A stretch of 64,000 bases of DNA from Trogon surrucura (taxonomy: Eukaryota > Chordata > Aves > Trogoniformes > Trogonidae), in the NCBI GenBank assembly GCA_020746105.1, contig CM036636.1, positions 1 to 64,000 on the forward strand, written 5' to 3'. Each line of letters begins with the position of its first letter. Position 1 is the stretch's first letter. The notes beneath the pieces were generated by a model. That model saw only the letters and a program-made list of their open reading frames with translations. It did not search any database and had not been told where the DNA came from. A program made the translations under genes and the position numbers. This document shows positions 32,403 to 42,948 of this stretch, piece after piece.

Positions 32403-32630
32403 GCTGGGCAGCCTGTTCCCATGGCTGAACCCTTTCAGTATAGAAATTCTTCCTAATATCTAACCTGAACCTCCTCTGGTGCAATTTAAATCCATTTCCG
32501 CTCGTCCTACCACTCTCCACTAGGGAGAACAGACCAACCCCCACCTCACTACACCCTCCTTTCAGGCAGTTGTAGAGGGCAATGAGGTCTCCCCTCAGTC
32601 GCCTCTTCTCCAGGCTGAACAACCCCGTCT
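32403..32630 (-). mobile_element. CR1 3' region fragment (minus)
   Basis: Plus-strand text GGGCAGCCTGTTCCCATGG, then ATTCTTCCTAATATCTAACC, then CTCAGTCGCCTCTTCTCC is the reverse of the CR1 ORF2 C-terminus. The minus frame reads [20 protein letters not shown]. Confidence 0.9.
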
Positions 32631-33389
32631 AGAGAGGGCATCCTCGGGGACCTGCTGCTTGTTCACAGAGAAGGACTTGCAGGAGATGTAATGGCTGGAG
32701 AAGTTTCTGCAGTCTCTCAGACAGGTACCTTTGGCTCAGGAAGAGCAGAAAGTGTTACAAGTCACTAGAGGTTGCTAGCAGCTCTCTGGGAATCACAGAA
32801 ACCTGTGACTCTTTTGAACTGGCAGCAAAAGGCCCCCTCAGCTTTTCAGAGGATTTCCAGCATTCATCCAAATGCCCCCCCAAAATGTTTTCAGGACACC
32901 CTTGGCCAAAGCCCTGAGCAACCTGGTGGGAGTTCAGCGCTACTCCTGATGTGAGCAGGAGGTTGGTCTAGAAACTTCCCAAGGTCTCTTTGAACCTGAA
33001 CGACTACATGTGACTACACATCACCATTGGTGACAGTGACAGTGATTCTTGGAGTCCTGAGTTCCTCCTCTGCATGTGCATTTGGCACCAAACCTGGCGA
33101 ATCCAGCAGCAGCCTCTCCTAAAGCTGTCACACTGCCTCTGGGGCCTAAAACATTGTAAGTTAAAAGCTCAATTGTGAAGGGCTGCTTGCTAAGATAGGG
33201 CTCTCCTCACAGCCCATGACACCTGCGCGTGACATCGTGACGACAAAGAAGTGTGACGTATGCAGGAAGCTATGGAAGGAGGCTTCCTCACAGCCCTGAA
33301 GGCTCTTACAGACCCAGGAGAAGCCGGCAGGATTGGAAGAGCCTGAAACATCTCAGGCATGCATTCGGAGAGTCAACTTCCTCACCACG
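32631..33389. other. No recognisable gene
   Basis: Moderately GC-balanced unique-looking sequence. I see no exon with splice sites, RNA gene or repeat that I can name. Confidence 0.4.
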
Positions 33390-33670
33390 GGAGGCTGAGC
33401 TGGAATTGTTCCATCAGGAGAAAAGGCGGCTTTGGCAAGACTCTAGAAGAGCCTTCCCACACCTTCCAGGAGGTCATCAGAGGAGTCAGGCTCTTCCCTG
33501 CGATGCCTGCCATGAGGAGGAGAGCCAGTGAGCCAGGAGACAGCTTCCCAGAGAGCTGGTGCCATCTCCATCTTTGGAGGCTTCCAGGCCCAGTGTGAAC
33601 AAAGTCCTGGGCAAGCTGATGGACCCTGAGAGCTGCCCCTGCTGTGAGGAGAAGGCTGGGCTGGAGACTG
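33390..33670 (+). mobile_element. Possible diverged CR1-like 3' fragment (plus)
   Basis: The text around CAGAGAGCTGGTGCCATCTC and CATCTTTGGAGGCTTCCAGG resembles the conserved CR1 C-terminal stretch (…P-S-L-E-x-F/S…), followed by KVLGKLMDPE in frame. It is more diverged than the other copies, so the call is tentative. Confidence 0.35.
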
Positions 33671-34322
33671 GTCGTGTGGGCCTCCACAGCAGCCTTCGGC
33701 CTTGGACGGTTCCCCACCATGCAACAGGACCCACCAGCAAACAGGGCTGCTCATCCTCCAGTGATTTGTTCTATGCAGGGATATGTTCGGCAGGGAACAA
33801 GCAATCCAGGAGATTCCTGGAATGCACTGATGATAACTTCCTTCTCCAAGTTATAGAGGAACCAACGAGGAGAGGTGCCATGTTAGACCTCGTTTTCGTC
33901 AATAGGGTAATGTTGGTGGGTAGTGTTAAACTCGTGGGTAGCCTTGGCTGCAGTGACCATGAGATGGTGAAGTTTGAGATCCTAAGGGCAGCTAAGAGGG
34001 GGCAGCTCAGCAAGGTGGATACCCTTGATTTCAGAAGACCTGACTTTCATCCCTTCAGGAACCTCCTTGTCAGTGTGCCATAGGATAAAGCCCTGGAGGG
34101 ACTGGGAGTCCAAGAAAGCTGGTTGACTCTCAAGGATCATCTCCTCCAAGCTCAAAGGCATTGCATCCCTAGAAGGAAGAAATCAGACAAAAGCACCAGC
34201 AGACCTATATGGATAAACAAAATGCTCCTGGTTAAAAGCAAATACAAAAGGGGAACTCACAAAGCATGGAAGCAGGGACGGGTAACCTGAGATGATTACA
34301 AGGAAGTTGCTCGTGTAATCAA

Positions 34323-34937
34323 GTGGTTGGTGACAGCCAACATGACTTAACTAAGGGCAAGTCATGCCTGACTAATTTAGTGGCCTTCTGCGACAAAGCT
34401 ACAGCGCTGGCTGACACGGGAAAAGCAACGGATGCCATTTTCCTGGACTTGTGCAAGGCGTTTGACACTGTCCCACATGACATCCTTGTCTCTAAAATGG
34501 AGAGACACGGATTTGACAGACGGACCACTCGGTGGATAAAGAACCGGCTGGATGGTCGCACTGAAAGAGTTGTGGTCAATGGCTCGATGTCCACATGGAG
34601 ACCAGTGACAAGGGGTGTTCCTCAGGGCTCTGTCCTGGGTCCAGGGCTGTTCAACATCTTTGTCAGCGGCATGGATGATGACACTGAGTGCACCCTCAGC
34701 AAGTTTGCCGACAACACCGAGCTGTGCAGTGCTGTGGACTCACTTGAGGGAAGAGATGCCATCCAGAGGGACCTTGATAGGCTTGAGAAATGGGCCACGC
34801 AAACTGCAGGAGCTTCAACAAGTCAAAGGGCAAGGTCCTGCACCTGGGTCAGGCCAATCCCAGGCACAAACACAAACTGGGCACAGAGTGGGTTGAGAGC
34901 AGCCCTGAAGAGAAGGACTTGGGGAGTTAATAGATGA
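34323..34937 (+). pseudogene. CR1 reverse transcriptase fragment with altered catalytic motif
   Basis: About 200 codons of RT fingers and palm: [11 protein letters not shown], the [10 protein letters not shown] block, then SKFADN where other CR1 copies here read FADD. The second catalytic aspartate is thus Asn (AAC at 34,713-34,715), which should abolish metal binding. The frame shifts shortly after [12 protein letters not shown]. Dead copy. Confidence 0.88.
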
Positions 34938-35155
34938 GAAGCTCAACAGGAGCCAGCAGGGCACTCCTGCAGCCCAGAGGTCAACCCTGTCCTGGGTTGC
35001 ATCCAGAGGAGGGTGGCCAGCAGGGCAGGAGTCGGAATTCTCTCCCTTTACTCTGCGCTTGTGAGACCCCACTTCAAATACTGTGTCCAGTTCTGGTGTC
35101 CCCACCATAACAGAGACATGGATCTCTTGTAACGAGTTCAGAGGAGGCCACAAAG

Positions 35156-35503
35156 ATGATCCAGAGGCTGGAGCACCTCTGCTACGAGGACAGGCTGCGG
35201 GAGCTGGGATTGTTCAGTCCTGAAAAGGGAAGACTTCGGGGGGACCTAAGAGCTGCCTTCCAATACCTGAAGGGATCCTACAGGAAGGCTGGGGAGGGAC
35301 TTTTTACAAGAGCGTTGACTGATAGGACAAGGGGAAATGAGTTTAAGTTGAAGGAGAGTAGATTTGAATTAGAACTTAGGAAGAAATTCTTCAGTGTGAG
35401 AGTGGCAAGACTTTGGAATAAATTGCCCAGAGACGTTGTGGCTGCTCCCTCCCTCCAGGTGTTCAAGGCCCGGTTGGACAGAGCCTTGAGTAGCCTGATC
35501 TAG
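35156..35503 (+). pseudogene. CR1 ORF2 C-terminal domain fragment
   Basis: Frame with LEHLCYEDRLRELGLFS, LRGDLRAAFQYLKG and RVARLWNKLPRDVVAAPSLQ, the conserved CR1 C-terminus. It is separated by stops from the RT part of the same element. Confidence 0.88.
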
Positions 35504-35600
35504 TTGAGAGGCGTCCCTGCCCGTGACAGGAAGGTTGAATTAGATGATCTCTAATGTCCCTTCCAGCCTGGGCCATTCCAGGATTCTATGATTCTATGAA

Positions 35601-35990
35601 TTCACCTGCGAAACACCCCACGAACGCCAAAGTCTCAGATCAACCACAAAATCCACTCCCGAATCACCCATGTTCACCCCAAAAATCATCCCCGCTCCGC
35701 AAATTCACTCCAGTTCATCTCAAAATCTACATCGACACCCCAGAGTCTTCCCAATTTATCCCCAAAACTCCCCAAGCCACCCAGATTCACCCCAAAATCA
35801 CACACCTCACCCCCAAAACAAACCAAAAATCCACTCTGAAAGCCACTCACACACCTCAAAACCACATGAATCCACACAAAAATCACCCCCACAAGCCAGA
35901 AATTGCTCCCTTTGCCTCAAAATCAACATAATTCACCCAAAAAAACCACACCCACACCCCAATTCCCTCGATTCACCTCAAAAAGCCAAG
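35601..35990. repeat. CA-rich degenerate short tandem repeat
   Basis: About 390 bp of loosely repeated ATTCACCCCAAAATC and CACCCCAAAA units, 12-16 bp long, almost without G on the plus strand. The open frames in it are compositional. It starts right at the CR1 tail. Confidence 0.75.
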
Positions 35991-36185
35991 GTAAATGGGC
36001 TGGAATTTGAGCCAGCTTAAATGTTAAATTTGCGCCTAGAGAAACAAAGAACAAACAAACACAGAAGTTAATACAGAAAACAAAGGAAATGAACTCGTCT
36101 CTAAATCCCCCAATTTTGGTCACCACCATCCCCCCCAGGAGCCTGAAACCGCCCCAAAGCCCCTGAACCGCCCGACCAGCCCTGC

Positions 36186-36385
36186 TCCCCACTAACGACC
36201 CCATTACCCCTCCCCTGTTAATTAATGACCTCTCCCCTGTTAATTAATGACCTCTCCCCTGTTAATTAATGGCCCATTCCCTGTTAATTAATGACCCTCC
36301 CTGTTAAGGACTCCCCTGTTAATTACCTCGACAGCTAATGACCCCCCCGCTAATTACCTCCCCAGTTAATGACTCCCCTGTGGCA
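36186..36385. repeat. 22-bp minisatellite
   Basis: Units of TTAATTAATGACCTCTCCCC plus TG in five or more copies, decaying to GCTAATTACCTCCCCAG-type units on the right. Each unit carries a PacI-type TTAATTAA core. Confidence 0.88.
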
Positions 36386-37345
36386 GGGGCTGCCAAGGTG
36401 GCGGCTTTGCTGTCCCTGCAGGCAGATCCCCGGGGCGGGGCAAGTCCTGTGGGGCTGGGGGCGTCAGGCGTTGCAGGAGGGGATGTGGGGGGGTCTCACG
36501 GTGCGGAGCCGCCAGAGGTAAAAAGTGTCCCGGGACCCCCGGCTTGCACAGAGCCCCTGAGCATCGCCACCCCGCCGGGGGCACTGAGCCCCTCTGGGGT
36601 ACAGCGGGACCCCCCGAGCCCCCCAATCCTCTGGGGGTGCAGTGAGCCCCCCCAAGCCCTGTCGGAGGCCGCGGGACCCCCCAAGGCGCCGCAGCTCTCC
36701 CAGCAGCCCCTCACCCCCTGGGGCTTTTGAGGTCCCCCCAGGGTTTCTGGGGTCCTCCCTTTCCTGTCATGTCCCCCAGCTTCTTGCCACGTCCTCCCAT
36801 AATGGGCTGCGGGTGTGGGGTCTGCCTCCACCCGGTCCCCCCAGGACCCTCCCGTGGGTGGGGGTGGTCGACGAGAAAACTGAGGAGAACCTCGAAAGGA
36901 TCTTTTTGGGGATCTGAAGGGGAGGTCCCAGTTCGGGGGGTCTGGGTGTGTCCCTGCCGCGCTCGGACCCTGCTATTTGTACACCCGAGGGGCTCGAACC
37001 AGCAGTTCGGGGCTAGAAGCCGCCCTTTTGCAGGGCAGGCCCGGAGCAGGCGGAGGCGGGACAAGACTACATCTCCCAGCGGGCCGTGGGGCCCCTTCCG
37101 GGTTGCTGCCCTTTGGGCTCGCAGCACTCCCGGTGGTGTGGGGCCGGGGTTCCCGGGGGGGGTCGGGGCCCGGGCTGGGGCCGGGAGGGGCCCGGGGGAG
37201 CCGGGGGGCCTGGCGTCTGTGGGGGTTGGGCTCATTGGCCGGGGCGGGGCCGTCCTGCAGAGCAGGACACGGGCGCCAGCAGCGGGGGCGGCTGCTGTCA
37301 CCGTCTGTGCCGGGGTGACGAGAGTGAGAGGCGTCGCACGATGCC
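36386..37345. promoter_or_regulatory. CpG-rich island, probable promoter without a recognised gene
   Basis: GC-rich and CpG-dense. It contains a ZNF143/THAP11-type motif (37,066-37,083), a CTTCCGGG ETS-like site (about 37,095), CATTGGCC (an inverted CCAAT box) and GGGGCGGGGCC (an Sp1 site) near 37,232-37,250. These are hallmarks of housekeeping, often bidirectional, promoters. Open frames run on both strands because of composition. An ATG at 37,341 (MPGTAE, followed by GTCAGG) could be a first exon, but I recognise no protein. Confidence 0.5.
37066..37083 (+). promoter_or_regulatory. ZNF143/THAP11 (SBS-type) motif
   Basis: ACTACATCTCCCAGCGGG matches the core ACTACAnnTCCCAGnnnGC of the motif found near transcription starts of vertebrate housekeeping genes. 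It lies in the densest part of the CpG island. Confidence 0.65.
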
Positions 37346-37424
37346 GGGCACAGCCGAGGTCAGGCCTCAGCAGGCCTCAGCAGCAGACCTCAGCACCTCA
37401 GCAGGTGCTCTTTGTGGTGGCGCC

Positions 37425-37960
37425 AGGTGCGAGGGGATCTCTCCTCAGAGCTTGCGACCCGTTTGGACAAGCGGACAGAAATTTATTACACAAAAGCATA
37501 CAAATATTCATGAGCGTGGGCTGGGCTGGTGCTGAGATAAGCGTGCTGGACCTCCTCCTCCTGCCACGTGCGCAGTGCTGGCTGGGGGTCGTGGGCCGGG
37601 CTCTTCTGGAGGAAGGCTCGTAGTCCTCCTCCTCGCCACCATGTTCTTCTGGTGAACCATTTTCCCGTTGTCAAGCGGCAGCGCAGGCACAAGCAGCTCT
37701 CTCCTGGCTAGCAAGCCTGGGGTGTTTATCCCACCGCTTCGTTACGTTTCCTGGCTGCTCTGCCCGAGTTCCCGGGACTCACACGACAGCTTTGCCGGGC
37801 AGGGATGTGAGAGATGCGCCCGCATCTGTCCAGGCCTCCGTTATCTCAGTGTGGGCGTGCTGCTGGTCGAGCACACGGGGCCCAGCAGCGATCCAGTGTG
37901 ATGGGTGTGTTTCCCCACCCCTCGCGTGGCTCAAGTGTACCTACAGTCCTGCTCATCAAC
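37425..37960 (-). mobile_element. Possible LTR (minus), tentative
   Basis: On the minus strand a GTGTAATAAATTTCTGTCC polyadenylation region (about 37,470-37,490) is followed by CCCTCGCACC and then TGGCGCCACCAC, which looks like an LTR end plus a primer-site start. A GGATAAACACC TATA-like box lies near 37,716. The outer boundary and a partner LTR are not seen, so this may be coincidence. Confidence 0.3.
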
Positions 37961-38917
37961 CTTCCACTCTATCCCTATGGCCTCACAGCAGAGAAACGCT
38001 TGTGTAAAGGAGAGAGAGAGAGAAGAAGAGAGCTCACCACCGCTGGATCCCAGCTGCCTTTTGCCGGGGCACTAGGGGCTTCTCAATTTTCCTTTCTCCA
38101 TCCGGCCACCAGAATGGGAGACCCTCCAGACATTCGCAGTGCTCGTGGAGAGACACGAGCACTGCAATGCTGCTGAGTGCCTCTGCCCAGGAGGAAGAGA
38201 GCAGGCAGAGGAGAAGGAGTGAGTGTCCCAAACTACCCCCGGGGCTCTGCACAGGGAGCTCTCTCACCAGGGGCACCAAGAGGAATGACTGAAAACGAGA
38301 GCTCTGCTGGACAATCCCGTGCTGCGGTCACTTTGTCCTCAGAGCCATCTCCCGTCTGCTTCCCCAGGCCCTGGCACCTCCTCCTCTGCTCCTCCTGTGC
38401 AGCAGAAAGCACTCGCAGGGGGTGCTTCCACCCAGGGACCAACGCCCAGAGCTGGGAGTGCAAGAGCTGGGCCGGTCGGGGCGCCAGTAAGCGGCAAAGC
38501 ACCAGAGGCCGGGCAGAGCCTCTTTGCTCCCAGAGGGCTGGGGCCACCCCTCTGGTGGTCCATGCCCTTGACCTTCCTGCTTCTCCTCGCAGCCTCTGGT
38601 GCCACCTCAGGGGTCACCGGCCCTGGCAGCCCAGGCCAGGTGGCTCCAGCAGCTGCCTGCAGCTCGCCAGCACTGCAGGGCAGCGGCCGCTCCAACCTCC
38701 CCGGCCCACAGGGCTGTGAGGCAGCAGCCATGCGCAGCATCAGCACAGGAGCCGTACAGCCCGCCTGGCAAACCATAACGTTGGCCATTTCTCTCTGCAT
38801 TGGGAGATTTTGTGCTCATTTGCCAGCTCTTCCTCCTCCTCCTCCCCTTTTCTCAAAGGGCCGGGCCCAAAGGATTGTCTTCTCGCGAGGCTTGGCCACG
38901 CCTTCCCCAGACCTCAC
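37961..38917. other. GC-rich stretch, no recognised gene
   Basis: Contains a frame (from about 38,561, MPLTFLLLLAASG) that looks like a signal peptide start, but it continues into low-complexity Ala/Gly/Pro and then CR1 sequence. I find no domain and no convincing splice pattern. Confidence 0.35.
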
Positions 38918-39070
38918 AGAATGGTTTGGGTTGAAAGGGACCTTGAACATTGTCTGTTTCCAATCCCCCGCCATGGGCAGGGACTGCTCCCACCAGCCCA
39001 GGTTGCTCCAAGCCCTGTCCAGCCTGGCCTTGGGCATGTCCAGGGCAGGGGAAGCTGCCACAACCCCCCT
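38918..39070 (-). mobile_element. CR1 3' end fragment (minus)
   Basis: TCACAGAATGGTTTGGGTTG, then AAAGGGACCTTGAACATTG, then GCCATGGGCAGGGACTGCTC is the reverse of a CR1 3' UTR, including the tail side at the left. Confidence 0.9.
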
Positions 39071-39134
39071 CACCACCCACACGGGGAAGAACTTCTCCTT
39101 GCATCTGATCTGATCTCCCCTTGCATTGCAGGGA

Positions 39135-39329
39135 TCCAGAGAGGGACTGGGAGCACTTGGGGAGCACTGGGAGCACTGCAGGGAGCCAGGGAGAGGAACT
39201 GGGAGCGCTGGGGGAGCACTAGGAGTCCTGCAGGGAGCCAGAGGGAGGAACTGGGAGCCCTGGGGAGGCACTGGGAGCACTGTGGGAAGCCAGAGAGGGG
39301 AACTGGGAGCACTAGGGAGGCACTGGGAG
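39135..39329. repeat. ~52-bp minisatellite
   Basis: About four units of GGGAGCCAGAGAGGGGAACT followed by GGGAGCACT and GGGAGGCACTGGGAGCACTG. It ends exactly where the ERV1 LTR begins at 39,330. Confidence 0.85.
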
Positions 39330-39988
39330 TGTTGCTGTTTTCAAAAGGAAAGGTCACAAAAACGACAAAACATCTACGCGTAAATAAGCCGGCACTTCTT
39401 TATTGCAGCGCTGGGAAGCATGAGAATCACCCAATGCTTCAAATACATCACAAAAATTCAATTTATTTATACACTTTTTTTGCAATACATGATCTTTAAC
39501 ATATTTTAACATAAACATGCATACTATGCCCGGTATTAACTCTAACCTTTACAATGATTGGTTCATCCCTTACCAATATTCCTATATCCTATTTCCATAC
39601 AATCGTTGGCCATTGGGGTGAGACCACATTTGATCACAAGGCACAAAATAGGGAGATAGGGAGGTAGAGAGGCCTGCCCACCTGCAATGCATGTATTGAT
39701 CCGTCTAAATGAAATATGCTGGTATTATTATTAAAGTGCAGGTGCAGTGATATAGATCTGGCCTTAACAAGTACAAAACATACTCAGCCAGTCTTGCAAA
39801 AACATTCCCTGCCAGTTTTGCAACTTGCACCAGTTCTGGCTCAAGCCAAGGCCTACACGTGACTTCTTAGCGTAAGTAGGGGTTTATATTCCTTAACCTA
39901 ATATAAATCAATAAACTAATTTAATTTAAATGGTGATTAGTTATTCATTAAGTAGTTAGCTCCTTAAAATTTAAGTTTGATTACAACA
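39330..39988 (-). repeat. 3' LTR of ERV1 provirus
   Basis: 659 bp. Minus-strand termini are TGTTGTAATC...AAAACAGCAACA. The polyadenylation signal reads CTTTATTGCAG on the plus strand (about 39,397). The same R/U5 end recurs twice at 46,800-46,999. Confidence 0.88.
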
Positions 39989-40004
39989 GTTCCCCCTTTG
40001 AAAG
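39989..40004 (-). other. Polypurine tract of ERV1 provirus
   Basis: Minus-strand TTTCAAAGGGGGAAC directly precedes the 3' LTR start TGTTGTAATC. It fixes the orientation and the LTR boundary. Confidence 0.88.
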
Positions 40005-40033
40005 TGTTGGTAATCATTTTCCAATACTTTCAC

Positions 40034-40470
40034 TCAACTAACTTGTACATGTGTTACCTCAATAGATTCAAAACCAGAATTGTCATATGATGGTGGGCCA
40101 TATGGTGGTGGATCATTTTGTCTTGATAATGCTGGTGCAATTTTTTGAGTCCAATTGATTCCTCTTTCGAATTCTTTCTTCATACAACGGTATGCGATTA
40201 AGATCATGAGAAACACTATAATCAGCAGCAGCAGTGTTTCAGTTAGTGATCTTATCCAAGATTTTAAATTCAAGCCCAGTCCTTCAAAAATTTTATCAGT
40301 CCAGTTTGTCTGTACATCTTCTCTGATTTTCTGTGTGACCTTTTCTATCTGTCTCAATTGGTCCAAATCATGTTCTACATCTGCAGTAACATTTGGAACA
40401 TGTACACAACAGTGATCTATTTTATCTTTCAGGAATCCACACACTTCATGTTCCTTTAATAATAACATAT
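40034..40470 (-). pseudogene. ERV1 env, transmembrane subunit C-terminal part
   Basis: Continuous frame from the solo-LTR insertion point to a stop. It has a disulfide-type motif CGFLKDKIDHCC (C-X9-CC by direct reading; C-X6-CC is usual), a polar ectodomain stretch, and a strongly hydrophobic span (LLLLIIVFLMILIAY) as membrane anchor. The cytoplasmic tail contains PPPYGPPSYD. The N-terminal TM part lies beyond the inserted LTR, so the gene is split. Relic of viral entry protein; not functional as it stands. Confidence 0.85.
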
Positions 40471-41652
40471 TGTCGTGGGTTGACCCTGGCCAGCCGCCAG
40501 GTACCCACACAGCCGCTCACTCACTCCCACCTTCACTGCTGAACAGGGGGAGAAAATATCTCCAAAGGCTCAGGGTTTTGAGATAAGGACAGGGAGATCA
40601 CCCTCATTTACCGTCCCGGGCAAAACAGACTCAGTTTTGGGGAAATTAGGTACATTTATTAAGAACTAATCAGAGAGGAGTAGTGAGAAGTAAGAAAGAG
40701 CAAACAGATCTTAAACAGAACACCTTCCCCCCATCCCTCCCTTCTTCCCGGGCTTAACATCAATCCCGGTTTCTCCACCTCCTCCCCCGAGCGGCGCAGG
40801 GGGACAGGGAATAGGGGCTGTGGTCAGTTCATCCGACGTTGGTTTCACCGCTTCTTCACTCCGGGGGAGGACTCTTCACTCTTCCCCAGGGCCACTGTGG
40901 GGTCCCTCTCACGGGAGACAAGCTTCACACTCTCTTCTCCGCGTGAGTCATCCCACGAAGGGCAATTCATCACAAACTGCCCGATGTGAGACACCTCACG
41001 AGGGGCAGCCCACCCCTCGTGAGTCTGAGGCGCAGTCCTTCGGGGGAAACTGCTCCAGCGTGGGCCACCCGCAGCGTCCCAAAAGTCCCACCAGCCAACC
41101 TGCTCCAGCGTGGGCATTCCTCTCTTCCACGGGCTACAGGTTCCGGCAGCGACTCGCTCTGATGCAGGCTTCCCACGGGCTACAGTCCCCTTCAGGCATC
41201 CGCCCACACGGCGTGGAGTCCTCGGTGGACATCTACGCGGTGATCCTCACGGTGGACTTCCGCACCTCGCCCATGGGCTGCAGGGGGACAACCCGCTTCA
41301 CCATGGTCTTCACCACGGACCCGGGGGACTCCTTCTGCTCCGGCGCCTGGAGCTCATCCTCCCCCCCGCTCCTTCTTCACTGACCTTGGTGTCTGTACAG
41401 ATTCTCACTCCTCCATCTCTGTGCCAGCTGTTATGGCGCAGTTCTTTTTCCCGTTCTTAAATATGTTTTTCACAGAGGCGTTCCTCTCCTATCACCTTAC
41501 TGATAGGCTCAGCCTTGGCCAGCGGCGGGTCCTTCTTTGTAGCCGGCTGGCATTGGCTCTATCAATCTTGGGGAGCTTCTAGCAGCTTCTTACAGAAGCC
41601 ACCCTGCAGCTCCCCCCCCGCCGCCGAAATCTGGCCAGGCCAAACCAAAACA
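40471..41652 (-). mobile_element. Solo LTR inside ERV1 env, 5-bp target duplication CATAT
   Basis: About 1,182 bp, reverse complement of the 23,531-24,720 family (plus strand TGTCGTGGGTTGACC... to ...CCAAACCAAAACA). It is flanked by CATAT at 40,466-40,470 and 41,653-41,657. It nests inside env, so it is younger than the ERV1 provirus. It retains the hairpin stem at 40,995-41,023. Confidence 0.92.
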
Positions 41653-42938
41653 CATATCTAAGGTCATTCGATTTTGCAAAGCCATTTTAGAGGTAGCTTA
41701 TAACTGTATATTCGTCTAAATCCTTTTCGTGTCACATTTGCCAGCCGTTCAACTTGTCCAGTTAATCGATACAGCCACTCCCTGTTTCTATAGGACGCTA
41801 TCGGATTTAAAACAGACTCTAATGCCCATCCAATCTTCACCCCAGTTCCTGGATCATGCTAAATATCTTCTTCTCTTAATTCTGATCTTTTCACTCGGGT
41901 CAATTGTAAATCTTCCTCAATGCCTTTGAAAGGAGACTTTTTCCATACTGGACATAGTGTAGGCATTCCTAAAGTAATCTGCTTAACTTTTCCATCCAAG
42001 GGTAAATGGGATGTCCATGTACCATCGCTTAAGGCCCAGACTAAATGTCAAGGACTTGGAACTGTGTACCTTCGGCACAAAAGGGGAGGTCTTATTCAGG
42101 GAACCTTCCCATCCCCTGCATAAGCATTTGTATTCTAAGGCTGCCACCAAATGAGGGATCCTTTGGATTGCTGAGTTAGTTGTAGTACAATTATATACTT
42201 GTGTACATTGCCACCAGGGAATTACCGCTTCTTCTTTTTCCTTTGTAGTAGTGCCTTTGTCCATCACAAATTTGTCTTCTACAAGTCTTGATCCCTCCCA
42301 CTCAAAGCACCACGGGGTCTCTGCCATATACTTAAACTGGAAGTTTACACGTACAGTCCAAAAAGAATCCCATCCCTCTTCCTACCTTGAAGTTTGGTCA
42401 CCTTGTTTACACTCCAGCCTCATAGTCATTCTGGATATATTCCTCTTTATAGGTTCATCACATCTGCACCACCATCTTTAAACCATCCAGTATGAGTGTA
42501 CTGGGGATTTAACAGTTTATAGCAATCTGCTCTATATCCTGGGCTTTTCCACTGTTTTCTAATATGATCCACTTCTTCTTGCCAATCAGTAACAGGTTTC
42601 TGTTCACAATGCATGGTCTCATTTCTCTCTACAATGGATAGGTTCATTGTTAAAATACCTCATGGGATAGGTTCTCCCACTGCTTGAGGTATTGGCAAAT
42701 AGGCTGTAATTTGTGACACATTTTGCAAATTTGCAAACCTTTTAATCAATCCTATCATCAAATTTTCTTCTTGAGCTTCCTTTGGTGTCCAGATTACCTG
42801 ATCAGAATCAATGTTTTGGTTTTCTCTTTTCAAAGTTCGGTTTATCTGGACTTGGACCTGGGTTTGTAACGATCCAATTTCTTTCAATATACTCACCACT
42901 ATATACTGCAAGATAAACAGAAAAACAAACTTAATCAT
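41653..42938 (-). pseudogene. ERV1 env, surface subunit, decayed
   Basis: Minus-strand frames in order: an N-terminal hydrophobic leader-like segment (IKFVFLFILQYIVVSIL, near 42,930), a Cys/Trp-rich region with NRT and NCTT glycosylation sequons, and segments with WEGSLNKTSPF. Stops and shifts at about 42,650, 42,450 and 41,980 break it. Placement directly after integrase and before TM supports the call. Confidence 0.7.
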
Positions 42939-42948
42939 GTTTCAAAGT

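Larger units (their letters stand above)
33790..35600 (+). mobile_element. CR1 LINE, 5'-truncated, endonuclease end to tail (plus)
   Basis: Plus-strand order: endonuclease C-terminus (RRFLECTDDNFLLQVIEEPT, SDHEMVKF), a short deletion, reverse transcriptase ([43 protein letters not shown]), the C-terminal domain, and a 3' UTR ending GATTCTATGATTCTATGAA. Frameshifts and stops after about 34,800 make it inactive. Confidence 0.93.

Noticed and set aside
35554..36020. Two overlapping 115-125-codon frames
   Set aside because: They lie in a CA-rich tandem repeat; the open frames come from the absence of TGA/TAG in the unit.
36977..37040. GGGGCTCGAACC looked like a tRNA T-arm on the minus strand
   Set aside because: The T-stem does not pair properly, and I could not find acceptor, D and anticodon stems at the right distances.
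38319..39113. 264-codon plus frame with a hydrophobic start resembling a signal peptide
   Set aside because: It is Ala/Gly/Pro-rich low-complexity sequence that runs into a CR1 fragment at about 38,918. No domain or splice pattern supports a gene.
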